In this document: positions 17,723 to 25,897 of the stretch, in pieces | How positions within the stretch are numbered: position 1 is the first letter of the stretch | Layout: the number at the start of each line of letters is the position of its first letter | DNA from: a virus | DNA: 38,626 nt | Strand: one strand, 5' to 3' | IMG/VR virus record: IMGVR_UViG_3300008450_000136 | Span: 1-38,626 of that record | Made by a program: the position numbers and the translations under genes | The notes under the pieces: generated by a model | What the model was told of the DNA's origin: nothing | The model's input: the letters and a program-made list of their open reading frames with translations, nothing else | Database searches by the model: none

Positions 17723-19806
17723 TATGAGTAAAAATATACTGCTGGTACTGTAGTAGTTAACAATGATAAAGTTAATGCACTAGTATTTGCAGGAAGTGCT
17801 GCATAAGTAAATGTGCCACTATAATGTGTATAATTAGCATTGTTTCCGCCAGCAGGTGCTAAGCTGGCTAATGGATATAAGTTAGATACTGGATGACTGC
17901 TAAATGTAACATTTGCTACAGAGTTATTTACTGAACATAACCATGCTACTCCTGCTGGTAAAGTTCCACTTAGACCTGTTAAAGTTTTTCCTGCTATTGA
18001 ATCACATGTAAATTCACCACTATCTAATATTAAAGCACTAGGGTAACCATTTACATCTGAATAAATTCCAAGTCTTCCTCTACTTCCTGCTGTACCTGCA
18101 TTAGTTACATTGCACCCAAGCCTTGTAACAGTGATAGCATTTGCTATGTATATTTTGTAAAATTTAATTATGTTTCCAGGTAATGAGATAGTAGATAAAC
18201 TGCCACCACCTTGCACTCCTAAGTTCCAATAACCTGCTGTAACATAATTAGGTTTGCTATTAAATGTAGTCCAATCAGTACTACTCAAATAACCATTAGT
18301 TGATGTTGTTGCTTGAGTAATAGCAAGAGTTCTATCAGAACTTAAACTACCACCACCTGTTAAAGGTGCTGTTGTATTAATCAATAATGCAGGACTAACA
18401 GGTGTATAACCTAATATTGTCGCAATAGATGCAGTTTTCCATTGTGTAACTGCACTATCAAAATATAATGTATTTCTATCTGCAGGACTCTGAGCTTGTA
18501 CATCATGCAACTCTTTTAACTCATAACCATTCTGTACTTTAACATACATTCTTCCTGCTGCACCATTTGATGCAGTAGTAACATAACCAAGATAAACTAA
18601 ATGATTAGGAGCATATGGTTTTACATTGGTAATAGTTCCTGCTGTTGCACCTAAGTAGATATAATCTCCATCTGCCCATGTAGCTGTTGGAAACAATGTA
18701 AGTCCATCTAATTGTCCTTGTACTATAACAAGTCCTTTCTGATTAGCACCAATAGATGTAGATTGAACTACACCAATTGTCTGAGCAGATGTTCCATCAG
18801 TTGTGTTGTATGCTAACTTAACTTTTATTCTATCTCCTTGTCCACCGAATACATATACAGGTTGACCTTTGTTGATGGTGATAGATTCAGCATTGGTTAC
18901 ATACGCAAGGAGAGTGTTAGGTGCTGTACCTATACATTGGAATCCTACTAATGTAGCATTATATACTAATAGCATCTCTGCCCCATTCACAATATCACCA
19001 CCAATTAATGCACCATCATTGTTTCTGTATAATGCAACCGCACCTAATCCATTAATATCAATAGTTGCACTTGTTGTATTACCATTGATAAACCTAATCA
19101 GATAACAATCTCCATCTGCATAGCCTATTACTCCTGTAATAGTAGTTGTGTAAGTATCAGTTCCTGCTGCCGTTCCTTTAGTAATACTTCCACTAACATT
19201 AGCACTCAAAGTAGTGCCTGATAAAGTAAGACCTGACCCTACAGTAATCTCTTCCATTATACCTGCTGTCACAGAGTTTCTACCTACTAACTTTCCTTTA
19301 TCAACTGAAGAAGAAATATCAGGAGTAGTTCCTCCACTAGAAGTTAATAGACCTGTTGCTGTTACTGCTGTAACTCCACCACCTCCACCTGAAGCAGCAA
19401 TAGTAACATCTACTTTATTATTTGTAGGATCATCTACTGCAGTAATTGTAATATTAGTTCCTTCAATAAAGTTTAAAGTTGGTTCTTGCCCTACGTCTAC
19501 TCCATTTTTCTGAACTTTTGTATCAGAACCACTTTGAAGCATTTTGATTAATTGCTCTAATAAATCATCTCTATCAGTTGCAATAGGAAATGTACAATCT
19601 TTCCAATCTAACATGTAACAAGTTGGAACAATGTCTCTTGGATTTACTACAAATTTGTTATAAACAAACTTATTAAAAGTTGCTAAAATAGTATAAGACT
19701 CATATGATTCATAATACATATCTGATTTACGAATAGCGTATTCTAAATCACCATAGTTTAAGGTAATTGTTAATACATCAGATTCTGTTATAGACCAAGT
19801 TGACAT
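17722..19806 (-). CDS. Tail fibre protein (694 aa)
   Basis: The N-terminal 95 residues (aromatic-rich beta segment, then a helix near 82-93) could attach to the virion. A Gly/Ser/Thr-rich shaft follows, starting after five consecutive Gly near 141. It carries repeated short beta units typical of trimeric phage fibres. A segment near 474-517 has the T-A-P-L-T-G-G-G-S-L-S-S-D-R-T-L pattern followed by G-Y-L-S-S-T-D-W-T-T-F-N, common in tail fibres of environmental and gut phages. The C-terminal 170 residues form a separate beta domain with a few Cys and a hydrophobic end, likely the receptor-binding tip. No chaperone domain is visible. Start and stop both form TAATG overlaps. The fibre call is strong; the receptor cannot be told. 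Confidence 0.82.
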   Translation of the reverse strand: MSTWSITESDVLTITLNYGDLEYAIRKSDMYYESYESYTILATFNKFVYNKFVVNPRDIVPTCYMLDWKDCTFPIATDRDDLLEQLIKMLQSGSDTKVQKNGVDVGQEPTLNFIEGTNITITAVDDPTNNKVDVTIAASGGGGGVTAVTATGLLTSSGGTTPDISSSVDKGKLVGRNSVTAGIMEEITVGSGLTLSGTTLSANVSGSITKGTAAGTDTYTTTITGVIGYADGDCYLIRFINGNTTSATIDINGLGAVALYRNNDGALIGGDIVNGAEMLLVYNATLVGFQCIGTAPNTLLAYVTNAESITINKGQPVYVFGGQGDRIKVKLAYNTTDGTSAQTIGVVQSTSIGANQKGLVIVQGQLDGLTLFPTATWADGDYIYLGATAGTITNVKPYAPNHLVYLGYVTTASNGAAGRMYVKVQNGYELKELHDVQAQSPADRNTLYFDSAVTQWKTASIATILGYTPVSPALLINTTAPLTGGGSLSSDRTLAITQATTSTNGYLSSTDWTTFNSKPNYVTAGYWNLGVQGGGSLSTISLPGNIIKFYKIYIANAITVTRLGCNVTNAGTAGSRGRLGIYSDVNGYPSALILDSGEFTCDSIAGKTLTGLSGTLPAGVAWLCSVNNSVANVTFSSHPVSNLYPLASLAPAGGNNANYTHYSGTFTYAALPANTSALTLSLLTTTVPAVYFYS

Positions 19807-20429
19807 TATGGAATGCTTACAGTTATTGTTGTTGGTGGAACCACCACCTCTGTAGGTAGTGTACCAGTTAGTGTTATATAATCATATCTGAGTACTGCAG
19901 TAACTCTAACATCAAAATCAGTGGCTGCAGTAACACCTGTTGTAACATTTAGTGCATATCCTGGGTAAGGATTAGTACCCCAATAAGTTAGTATTGTACT
20001 TTTTGGAATTGTAATACTATACCAAGGACCTATAGACAATACATCTTTATATTCTAAGATATACTCTTTTAAAGAATCTCCACTCAATTGATCAATGTAA
20101 CAATCCCAACTCACATCAATAGAAGGTCCTGCTGCAGCAGTAGCTACAAGAGGAACAGCAGCAGTTGGATTAATTAAGTATTGATAATCACCAATTTGAG
20201 GAGTCAAACTACCAGGACATAATGTAGATACTCTTACACTATAAATTCTGTGAGATAACAGTGGAGCAGTTGTATAGGTATAGACAGTGTTAATTGCAGG
20301 GTTTGTAATAGTATTTACTGTAGACCAAACCCCAGCAATATTTGATTTAAAAGCCAAAGTAAGAGCAGCTATTGTAGCTGCTCCCACTGGTATTTCATAT
20401 TTTACATCATATGTTGTTGTACTTGCCAT
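19806..20429 (-). CDS. FN3-like fibre-associated protein (207 aa)
   Basis: Two consecutive FN3-like modules fill the protein (about 1-95 and 96-207). The first contains the Y-S-V-R-V-S-T-L-C-P-G strand resembling the 325- and 1879-residue proteins. The second has I-D-V-S-W-D-C-Y and Y-I-L-E-Y-K, the typical B- and C-strand Trp and Tyr positions. It is located just upstream of the main fibre gene (TAATG) and 3 bases after the 361-residue gene. It probably forms part of the adhesin complex. There is no enzymatic motif, and paralogy with its neighbours suggests local duplication. Confidence 0.62.
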   Translation of the reverse strand: MASTTTYDVKYEIPVGAATIAALTLAFKSNIAGVWSTVNTITNPAINTVYTYTTAPLLSHRIYSVRVSTLCPGSLTPQIGDYQYLINPTAAVPLVATAAAGPSIDVSWDCYIDQLSGDSLKEYILEYKDVLSIGPWYSITIPKSTILTYWGTNPYPGYALNVTTGVTAATDFDVRVTAVLRYDYITLTGTLPTEVVVPPTTITVSIP

Positions 20430-20432
20430 AGT

Positions 20433-21518
20433 TTAAGGATTTACAACTATTGAAGTAATATCAGGTGCTGCACAAGAAAGTGTATCTGGTACAGGAATAA
20501 TTACTTGTTGAACATCTCCATCACATAATGGAGCTAATGTACAAATTGCTGTTACAGTTACTGAGTAATCACCACCTGAAGGCATATTAGCTGTGAAGTA
20601 AGTAAGATTAGTTACAGGATCTGGAGCATAAGGAACAAATACACCATTAGGACAATTAAGTACACATGCGCCTGTGCTATCTTGAACTAACACATTGTAT
20701 CCTAGTGGAACATCACCTATAGTTAAAATTCCAATTGCTAATTCTAATGGATCAACTGTACCACTTTGTTTAGCAGGAGTAACAGTAAGTGTATTGTTAC
20801 AAATACAAGATGAAGAAGGAAGTGTTAATATGGTAAATGGACCAGTCTCACAAGACACTCCTCCGAACTCTGCAGTAATGTAAACTTCAAACGAATGATT
20901 TGAAGGAAGTTCCATTGCAGGAGGAGGTGTGGTTACAACACCACCTACATTCTCACTAAATGCAGAAGTATTTACTGCAAAAGATGCATTACCACTTAAT
21001 GGATTTTGTGTTTGCCAAGTATAAAAAGTAGCAGGAGAAGAATTGCTATCATTCATTCTAATGCTATAATTATAATCTTTTAGACCAAACCAATTTATAG
21101 AAAATCCAGTGTCAGTGATATTTGTAAATGTTACTTGCTCAACTGATGTTATAGCATCACAAGGAACACCACAATCCACCATACAAACCAAATTAGAAAA
21201 CATTTCAAATAGCATTGGTACATTTTCTATCTGAAACAATGTACCACCAATCACATCAGGATTAGTGGGACAAGCTGTAGTAGTAAGTTGTTGATATACA
21301 GTTGTTAATGTCGTATTTACATTTATGTCTACACCAACAGTAGTTGTATTACCACTTGGTTGTGTATATGTAAGTTGACAATTAGAGTCTACTGTACTTA
21401 GAACACAATCACTGAGAACATAATCTTCGCAGGCAGCAGTTGCAGGACAAGTAGGTGGTGGTGCTAGTGGTACTGTAGGTACTGGAGCACATTGTTGACA
21501 GTTGTTATTATTTGACAT
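20433..21518 (-). CDS. Cys-rich FN3-containing fibre/adhesin protein (361 aa)
   Basis: The N-terminal 65 residues are unusually rich in Cys and Pro (Cys at 7, 10, 24, 30, 38 and 47), followed by a Thr-rich beta stretch. A short helix with L-V-C-M-V-D-C near 112-118 comes next, and then an FN3-like module from about 130. Another Cys-bearing beta region lies near 235-330, ending in I-C-T-L and L-S-C. The helix resembles the repeated Cys-bearing helices of the 1067-residue protein directly upstream. The stop lies 3 bases before the next start, and 22 AT-rich bases precede the gene. It is likely a virion-surface protein of the fibre apparatus; a specific role is not recognisable. Confidence 0.62.
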   Translation of the reverse strand: MSNNNNCQQCAPVPTVPLAPPPTCPATAACEDYVLSDCVLSTVDSNCQLTYTQPSGNTTTVGVDINVNTTLTTVYQQLTTTACPTNPDVIGGTLFQIENVPMLFEMFSNLVCMVDCGVPCDAITSVEQVTFTNITDTGFSINWFGLKDYNYSIRMNDSNSSPATFYTWQTQNPLSGNASFAVNTSAFSENVGGVVTTPPPAMELPSNHSFEVYITAEFGGVSCETGPFTILTLPSSSCICNNTLTVTPAKQSGTVDPLELAIGILTIGDVPLGYNVLVQDSTGACVLNCPNGVFVPYAPDPVTNLTYFTANMPSGGDYSVTVTAICTLAPLCDGDVQQVIIPVPDTLSCAAPDITSIVVNP

Positions 21519-21540
21519 TTTTTAGTGTGTTATATGTTAA

Positions 21541-24500
21541 TTAACATGATAATGATGAACCTGATATTTCCCATTCTATAGTTGAATCTCCTGTAACAAC
21601 AAATTCAATTATTTTATTTGTTGACGAATTAGCAGCAGCTGCAGGAAAATATGTAGTATTTCCCCATAAGAAACAACCTGCCCCAAATCCAGCTACACCT
21701 ATTTTACAATAATCGTAATCTGCATGAACTTTGGTATCACATGCCACAAGTGGTCCTAATACACCAGGATAAGGATCTTGTGTAATAGTTACTTTACCAT
21801 ATGTATTACTACTTGCACCAGGTCCTCCTGAAATTGCTTGATAATCAGGATTTTGATTATTATTCTCAACTCCAGAAGACCATTCAATTGTAATTTTATC
21901 TCTAAGTTGTAAACCAATACCTGTCATTGTAAATCCAGTTGTTCCAATATTTGATAAACCAGCATTTAACCAATCAGATGTAACATAATACACTGAATTT
22001 GCAGGTGTTACATAATTTGTTCCATTCCATTTTTGAATTATTATTTTCAAGAATACAGGAACTCCAACAGGCCCACCTACAGGTGTAAGTGGAGAATTAT
22101 CAGTAAAATTAGAAGTATAGGTTGTAGGTCTTGAATTAGCTGTAAGATAATTACCTACACCCCATGCAAGTGTTTTAGTGTTATAAGTTAATGTAATAGG
22201 TACACCTAAAGCTACTCCTGGAGTATTTTGAACACTTGGTCCAGGGAAATAAATTAAACTATTATCTGCAAGATATCCATTAGTATCTTTAATTATAACT
22301 TTTAAATTAGGACTTGCAGCATTATTTAATCTATGTAATGCTGGATTTATAGAGATCTGAATTGGATTAGGATCTACATTAGGATCATATCCAACAGGAA
22401 TAACAAGAGGATAATAAGTTGGTGAAGGAACAGGTGTAGGTGTGTTATCTAAGATAGTACTTGCATTTCCAGGCTGTGTTGCTGGACCACCACCATTAAT
22501 AATATTATCTATTGATGTAGGACCAGTATATCCTAGATATGTAGAATCTCCTGAGATTTGACAATCAATGTAATCATAACATCCTGTTTTAGTATATACG
22601 TTTTCAAGATCTGTAAAGTATAATCCAGCTGTACCACCTGATTGATACTTGTACAATGAAGGAGGTCCCCAACATCTTGTACCTGCAATTATATCACATG
22701 GTGTAGTAGTTACAGGAACATCTGTTATATAAGGAGTATTTAATGCAAATCCAAATTCAGTACCTTCTTTAGCAAATACAGTTACAATTGTTGTTTGATT
22801 AGGTATGAATTGAAGTGTATCTCCAAAGTTTTGAGAAAGATCACCAGGAGGAACTGTAGATTGAGGAATTAAAGTAAGATCTCCATCCATTACACAAGCA
22901 TCTGATGCTGATGATGATAATGTAATTTCAATTGGAATATATGTTGTAAATGGTGCAGTAGTTGTCCAACTACTAGCCCCACAGTTGTATAAAATTCTTA
23001 TAGCAATGTAATATGATGAATTAGGAAGAATTACATCTGTTTCAAAGAAATTAGGGCAACCACCTAAACAATCTCCTAAAGGCAATACATTATCTGTATT
23101 AGAATAGATGTATAAGTAAGAACTAGGATAATTTGCATAATCTATTGTTCCAATTGCTAATGGAGTTCCGCCAATTGGAGTTGCTGAGTCATAAACTGCA
23201 ATTTCAAAATATTCAGCAATTGTTCCTCCTGAAGGCCATGGTGGTGGTGGTGGTGTATATGAAACAGTTACTCCATCAAAACCAACAGCAACTGTACTAA
23301 GAGTTGACAATGGTTGAATATCACAAATAGCAGGAATTACTAAATCTAAACTATAATTACAAATAGAATAATCTGGTGCAACAATATATCCTGATATGTT
23401 TAAATCCCAATTATCAAGTGGATTTAATGCAGGATTTGATCCTGAAGGAACTAATAAATTTATAAGTTCTTTGTAATTACCTGGTATAAATAAATCAGAA
23501 ACAGGAGTATCTATAAAAGTAGAAGTGTTACCAGATGCATCTTGTATAGTAATAGTGTATGGTAAATTACCATCATATGTTGTTAATGGACCTGCTCCAA
23601 AACCTGGAGGAGTAGGTACACTAGAATTCGCAGATATATTAGCACCATACCAATCAATAAAACCACCAGCAAGAATAACCCATAAAGTACTTCTAGAACC
23701 TCCTGATGATGGAGGTAATCCTGCAGCTACATCCCAGTCAACAGCTGCACATAAACTTGGGCAGCATGTTGTCTTTACAATATTTGCAAAGTTTCTAAGA
23801 TCACAAATAGCAACCCACATATTTGTTAACACTTCTTGTACTGTTGAAGCATTTGCAATAGCTCCTAACTCACCAAGTGTAGCTGGTGGAGGAGACATTG
23901 CAGGATATAGCCCTAATGGAACTGCTGTATCAATTGTTGTATTACAATCTGCATTACTATTAATGTTATAACTTGTTAATGTAGAAAGAGGGTTTCCATT
24001 TACCAACGCATCTTTGATATCGCAAAGTAAAATTGCCATATCAGGAATTGCACCAACAGTAGGATCATTAGGATCAACCATTGGTTGAGGAGCTGTGTTA
24101 TTATTAACACAATCTGGAACAACCACTGAAGGTAATGCACCAGCAGCTTGATTTATTAGATTATCTACATCAGCTCTTAAGTCTGCAATTTCAGACTCAG
24201 CTGTTGTCATTCTACAGAATAACTCACAAATTAGAGTTGCAAAGTATTGTACTGCAGGAGATGTTTGACCATCAGCACTAATAAGTAACAATTTAGTTAC
24301 CTCATTGCCATTACTATCTGTATATGAAAGAGTGATTGGATCACCATTTGCATCTTCTGCAGGACAATTTGCAATAATTGCATCACAGTCAGGAAGATCT
24401 ACATATGTAGGAACAGATCCTGTATTCTGTAAAATATTTACTTCTTGATCTATTTCACATAACTTAGTAATAATAACTTGTGTAAGCTCCTGAATATTTT

Positions 24501-24744
24501 GAGGAGCTGTTCCTCCAGCAGGTGGAGTTAGACATGCAAGATCAATCATGTTGATATTAAGCATGTCTAGTAAATCACAAAGTGCTTTAGCTGTATGATA
24601 TACAACTACCTCTATTGATTGTCCTTTACATAGATTAACACCAAGACAATTAATATCTGGCCCATCCCAAATGACACATTTGGAACTAGTCTCTGAACAT
24701 TTTCCTAATTGATTATTATTACCTGAACTACCTAATGGTTGCAT
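21541..24744 (-). CDS. Large fibre/adhesin protein with Cys-helix repeats and FN3 module (1067 aa)
   Basis: The first 340 residues hold five amphipathic helices, each with a Cys followed by Asp/Glu and hydrophobics (C56, C96, C173, C241, C314), separated by Pro/Cys-rich beta linkers. A pattern this regular suggests oligomerising helices locked by disulfides or metal. Residues about 350-480 are beta-rich. An FN3-like module lies near 490-620, introduced by a run of five Pro. The rest is beta-rich with scattered Cys, and the end is a compact Cys-bearing domain. The protein starts 3 bases after the stop of the 81-residue Cys-rich gene. Size and composition fit a virion surface fibre or baseplate-like adhesin. 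There is no hydrolase motif, so depolymerase activity is not indicated. Confidence 0.68.
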   Translation of the reverse strand: MQPLGSSGNNNQLGKCSETSSKCVIWDGPDINCLGVNLCKGQSIEVVVYHTAKALCDLLDMLNINMIDLACLTPPAGGTAPQNIQELTQVIITKLCEIDQEVNILQNTGSVPTYVDLPDCDAIIANCPAEDANGDPITLSYTDSNGNEVTKLLLISADGQTSPAVQYFATLICELFCRMTTAESEIADLRADVDNLINQAAGALPSVVVPDCVNNNTAPQPMVDPNDPTVGAIPDMAILLCDIKDALVNGNPLSTLTSYNINSNADCNTTIDTAVPLGLYPAMSPPPATLGELGAIANASTVQEVLTNMWVAICDLRNFANIVKTTCCPSLCAAVDWDVAAGLPPSSGGSRSTLWVILAGGFIDWYGANISANSSVPTPPGFGAGPLTTYDGNLPYTITIQDASGNTSTFIDTPVSDLFIPGNYKELINLLVPSGSNPALNPLDNWDLNISGYIVAPDYSICNYSLDLVIPAICDIQPLSTLSTVAVGFDGVTVSYTPPPPPWPSGGTIAEYFEIAVYDSATPIGGTPLAIGTIDYANYPSSYLYIYSNTDNVLPLGDCLGGCPNFFETDVILPNSSYYIAIRILYNCGASSWTTTAPFTTYIPIEITLSSSASDACVMDGDLTLIPQSTVPPGDLSQNFGDTLQFIPNQTTIVTVFAKEGTEFGFALNTPYITDVPVTTTPCDIIAGTRCWGPPSLYKYQSGGTAGLYFTDLENVYTKTGCYDYIDCQISGDSTYLGYTGPTSIDNIINGGGPATQPGNASTILDNTPTPVPSPTYYPLVIPVGYDPNVDPNPIQISINPALHRLNNAASPNLKVIIKDTNGYLADNSLIYFPGPSVQNTPGVALGVPITLTYNTKTLAWGVGNYLTANSRPTTYTSNFTDNSPLTPVGGPVGVPVFLKIIIQKWNGTNYVTPANSVYYVTSDWLNAGLSNIGTTGFTMTGIGLQLRDKITIEWSSGVENNNQNPDYQAISGGPGASSNTYGKVTITQDPYPGVLGPLVACDTKVHADYDYCKIGVAGFGAGCFLWGNTTYFPAAAANSSTNKIIEFVVTGDSTIEWEISGSSLSC

Positions 24745-24747
24745 ATA

Positions 24748-24993
24748 TTAAAGTGTATTTATTTTTTCTTTGATTGATGTATAGGAGCAATTGCAATAAC
24801 AATTGCAAGAAGCTTCTGCACAAGCTGTGTATTCAAGTAAAAACTTGAGATCTGCAAGATAGGAATAATCATATCCTATCTTGCAGGTACTCATGCCATA
24901 CATATCACGCTTATATCTATTCATAGCTTCGTTAGATAACATGATGTCAATCTTAACATCAGTAGGAGTAGAAAGTGTGATTGTGCAACTCAT
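24748..24993 (-). CDS. Small Cys-rich protein (81 aa)
   Basis: A beta-like N-terminus is followed by an acidic/basic helical centre and a striking Cys cluster at residues 58, 63, 65, 67 and 69 (C-x4-C-x-C-x-C-x-C), with further Cys at 3 and 37. The spacing suits metal binding or dense disulfides. Its ATG overlaps the TGA of the 52-residue zinc-ribbon-like gene (ATGA), and its stop is 3 bases from the 1067-residue gene. It belongs to the Cys-rich trio that leads into the fibre cluster. I do not recognise a family. A role in assembling or linking the Cys-bearing helices of the next protein is a guess. Confidence 0.7.
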   Translation of the reverse strand: MSCTITLSTPTDVKIDIMLSNEAMNRYKRDMYGMSTCKIGYDYSYLADLKFLLEYTACAEASCNCYCNCSYTSIKEKINTL

Positions 24994-25148
24994 TTTTGTG
25001 TTTGTTGATTTTGCTGGTTAGCTTTAATTGTTGCTTCTAATCTAGCTAGACATTTAGTACAGCATTTAGTACCATTAGAAGCTGTTGTGATTTTGGCTCC
25101 TGCACAACCAGTGCATGGGATACCACAGTTAGGACATGAAATTGCCAT
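24990..25148 (-). CDS. 52-aa zinc-ribbon-like protein
   Basis: This short gene runs from ATG (25146-25148) to TGA (24990-24992). It has seven Cys: C5-x2-C8 with a C-P-N-C-G knuckle, C12-x2-C15, and C29/C30-x2-C33. The two C-x2-C knuckles around a short beta stretch fit a zinc ribbon. The C-terminal tail is Gln/Asn/Lys-rich and probably unstructured. An exact AAAACCAAC leader ends 7 bases upstream of the ATG, and the TGA overlaps the next start. These signals and the Cys pattern make it a real gene despite its size. It may be a chaperone-like or scaffolding factor for the Cys-rich fibre proteins, or bind nucleic acid; both are inference. Confidence 0.78.
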   Translation of the reverse strand: MAISCPNCGIPCTGCAGAKITTASNGTKCCTKCLARLEATIKANQQNQQTQK

Positions 25149-25155
25149 TTGTTAT

Positions 25156-25164
25156 GTTGGTTTT
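25156..25164 (-). promoter_or_regulatory. AAAACCAAC leader before the zinc-ribbon gene
   Basis: This exact 9-mer on the coding strand lies 7 bases upstream of the ATG at 25148. The same 9-mer occurs once before the scaffold-like gene and twice before the 336-residue gene, each 5 bases or a further 10 bases from the ATG. It contains no Shine-Dalgarno sequence. It may be a translation-enhancing leader. Confidence 0.45.
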
Positions 25165-25170
25165 AAGTTG

Positions 25171-25797
25171 TTAACAATTTGAGCAGCACGTTCTCTCCCA
25201 ATTATTCATAAGCTTAATTGCATAATCATACATAGCTTGTCCTTCCTTAGGAGCATGACATATTTCTACTTTTGCTTTAGCAGCATCAAGATACATTTTG
25301 ATTACATGTAATTCATCAATCATTCTCAATGTTTCTGCTGAAGGAAGACAATCACTAAGTCTCAATTTGCATAATAAACTTGCATATTTATTAAGAGCGA
25401 GTGTGGTTCGAAGATAATAATATTTTGCAGATGAAGTAGCACAAGGCTTAACACAATATTCAATTGTCCATAATCCATCAGGAAGATTAGATAATGTGTC
25501 TCCAACACTTTGAATACATAGAAATATATTATCTATTGTAAATACAAACTTTGGAGTTCCTGTGTAAGGATTTGGGTTTGTGGGAAGCAAATGATATACA
25601 TCATCAGGGTTTGCACTTGGAGGCGGTAATGTACCTTGACTAAAGTACAGTGGCCCACTTGTGCCTGGAATTGTTATAGCAAGAGTAGGACAAGTCACTG
25701 GTACTCCACTTGCATAATTGCTTGTGTCAATAACTGTAAAATTATTAGGATTACAACCATCGACTATGTTTAAGGATAATTGGTGTTTTAGTGCCAT
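25171..25797 (-). CDS. Cys-bearing structural protein with helical C-terminus (208 aa)
   Basis: The N-terminal 125 residues are beta-rich and Pro/Thr-rich with paired Cys. From about 130 the protein becomes helical, with a long amphipathic hairpin (about 150-200) ending in the Cys-rich tip E-R-T-C-C-S-N-C. The start follows an intrinsic terminator, so this gene may have its own promoter in the short AT-rich stretch before it, though none is recognisable. It is followed at 22 bases by the zinc-ribbon gene. The three small Cys-rich genes look like one functional unit placed just before the fibre genes. It may be a fibre-attachment or adaptor protein. Family not recognised. Confidence 0.66.
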   Translation of the reverse strand: MALKHQLSLNIVDGCNPNNFTVIDTSNYASGVPVTCPTLAITIPGTSGPLYFSQGTLPPPSANPDDVYHLLPTNPNPYTGTPKFVFTIDNIFLCIQSVGDTLSNLPDGLWTIEYCVKPCATSSAKYYYLRTTLALNKYASLLCKLRLSDCLPSAETLRMIDELHVIKMYLDAAKAKVEICHAPKEGQAMYDYAIKLMNNWERTCCSNC

Positions 25798-25830
25798 TGT
25801 ATACTGCTCTTATTATAATTTAGTGAATTT

Positions 25831-25881
25831 TTTTAAAATAAGAAAGGGGAAGGAGAGTAAAAACTCCCACTCCCCCTTCTT
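25831..25881 (-). terminator. Intrinsic terminator after the 436-aa structural gene
   Basis: A 19-bp stem (25840-25858 with 25863-25881) with a 4-base loop is followed on the transcribed strand by a U-rich stretch. Three pairs are G-U on the minus-strand RNA but would be A-C mismatches on the plus strand; one further position is unpaired. The stem therefore folds properly only in minus-strand RNA, which agrees with gene direction. It lies 17 bases after the stop at 25898. Confidence 0.85.
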
Positions 25882-25897
25882 AGGATTATAACTATGA

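Noticed and set aside
21534-21547. Perfect 14-base palindrome ATGTTAATTAACAT at the fibre gene boundary
   Set aside because: It has no loop, is all AT apart from single G/C, and is expected by chance in such AT-rich gaps; no terminator U-run.
23525-23971. Plus-strand open frame of 148 codons
   Set aside because: It is antisense to the 1067-residue fibre gene; translation is low-complexity and there is no promoter or start context.
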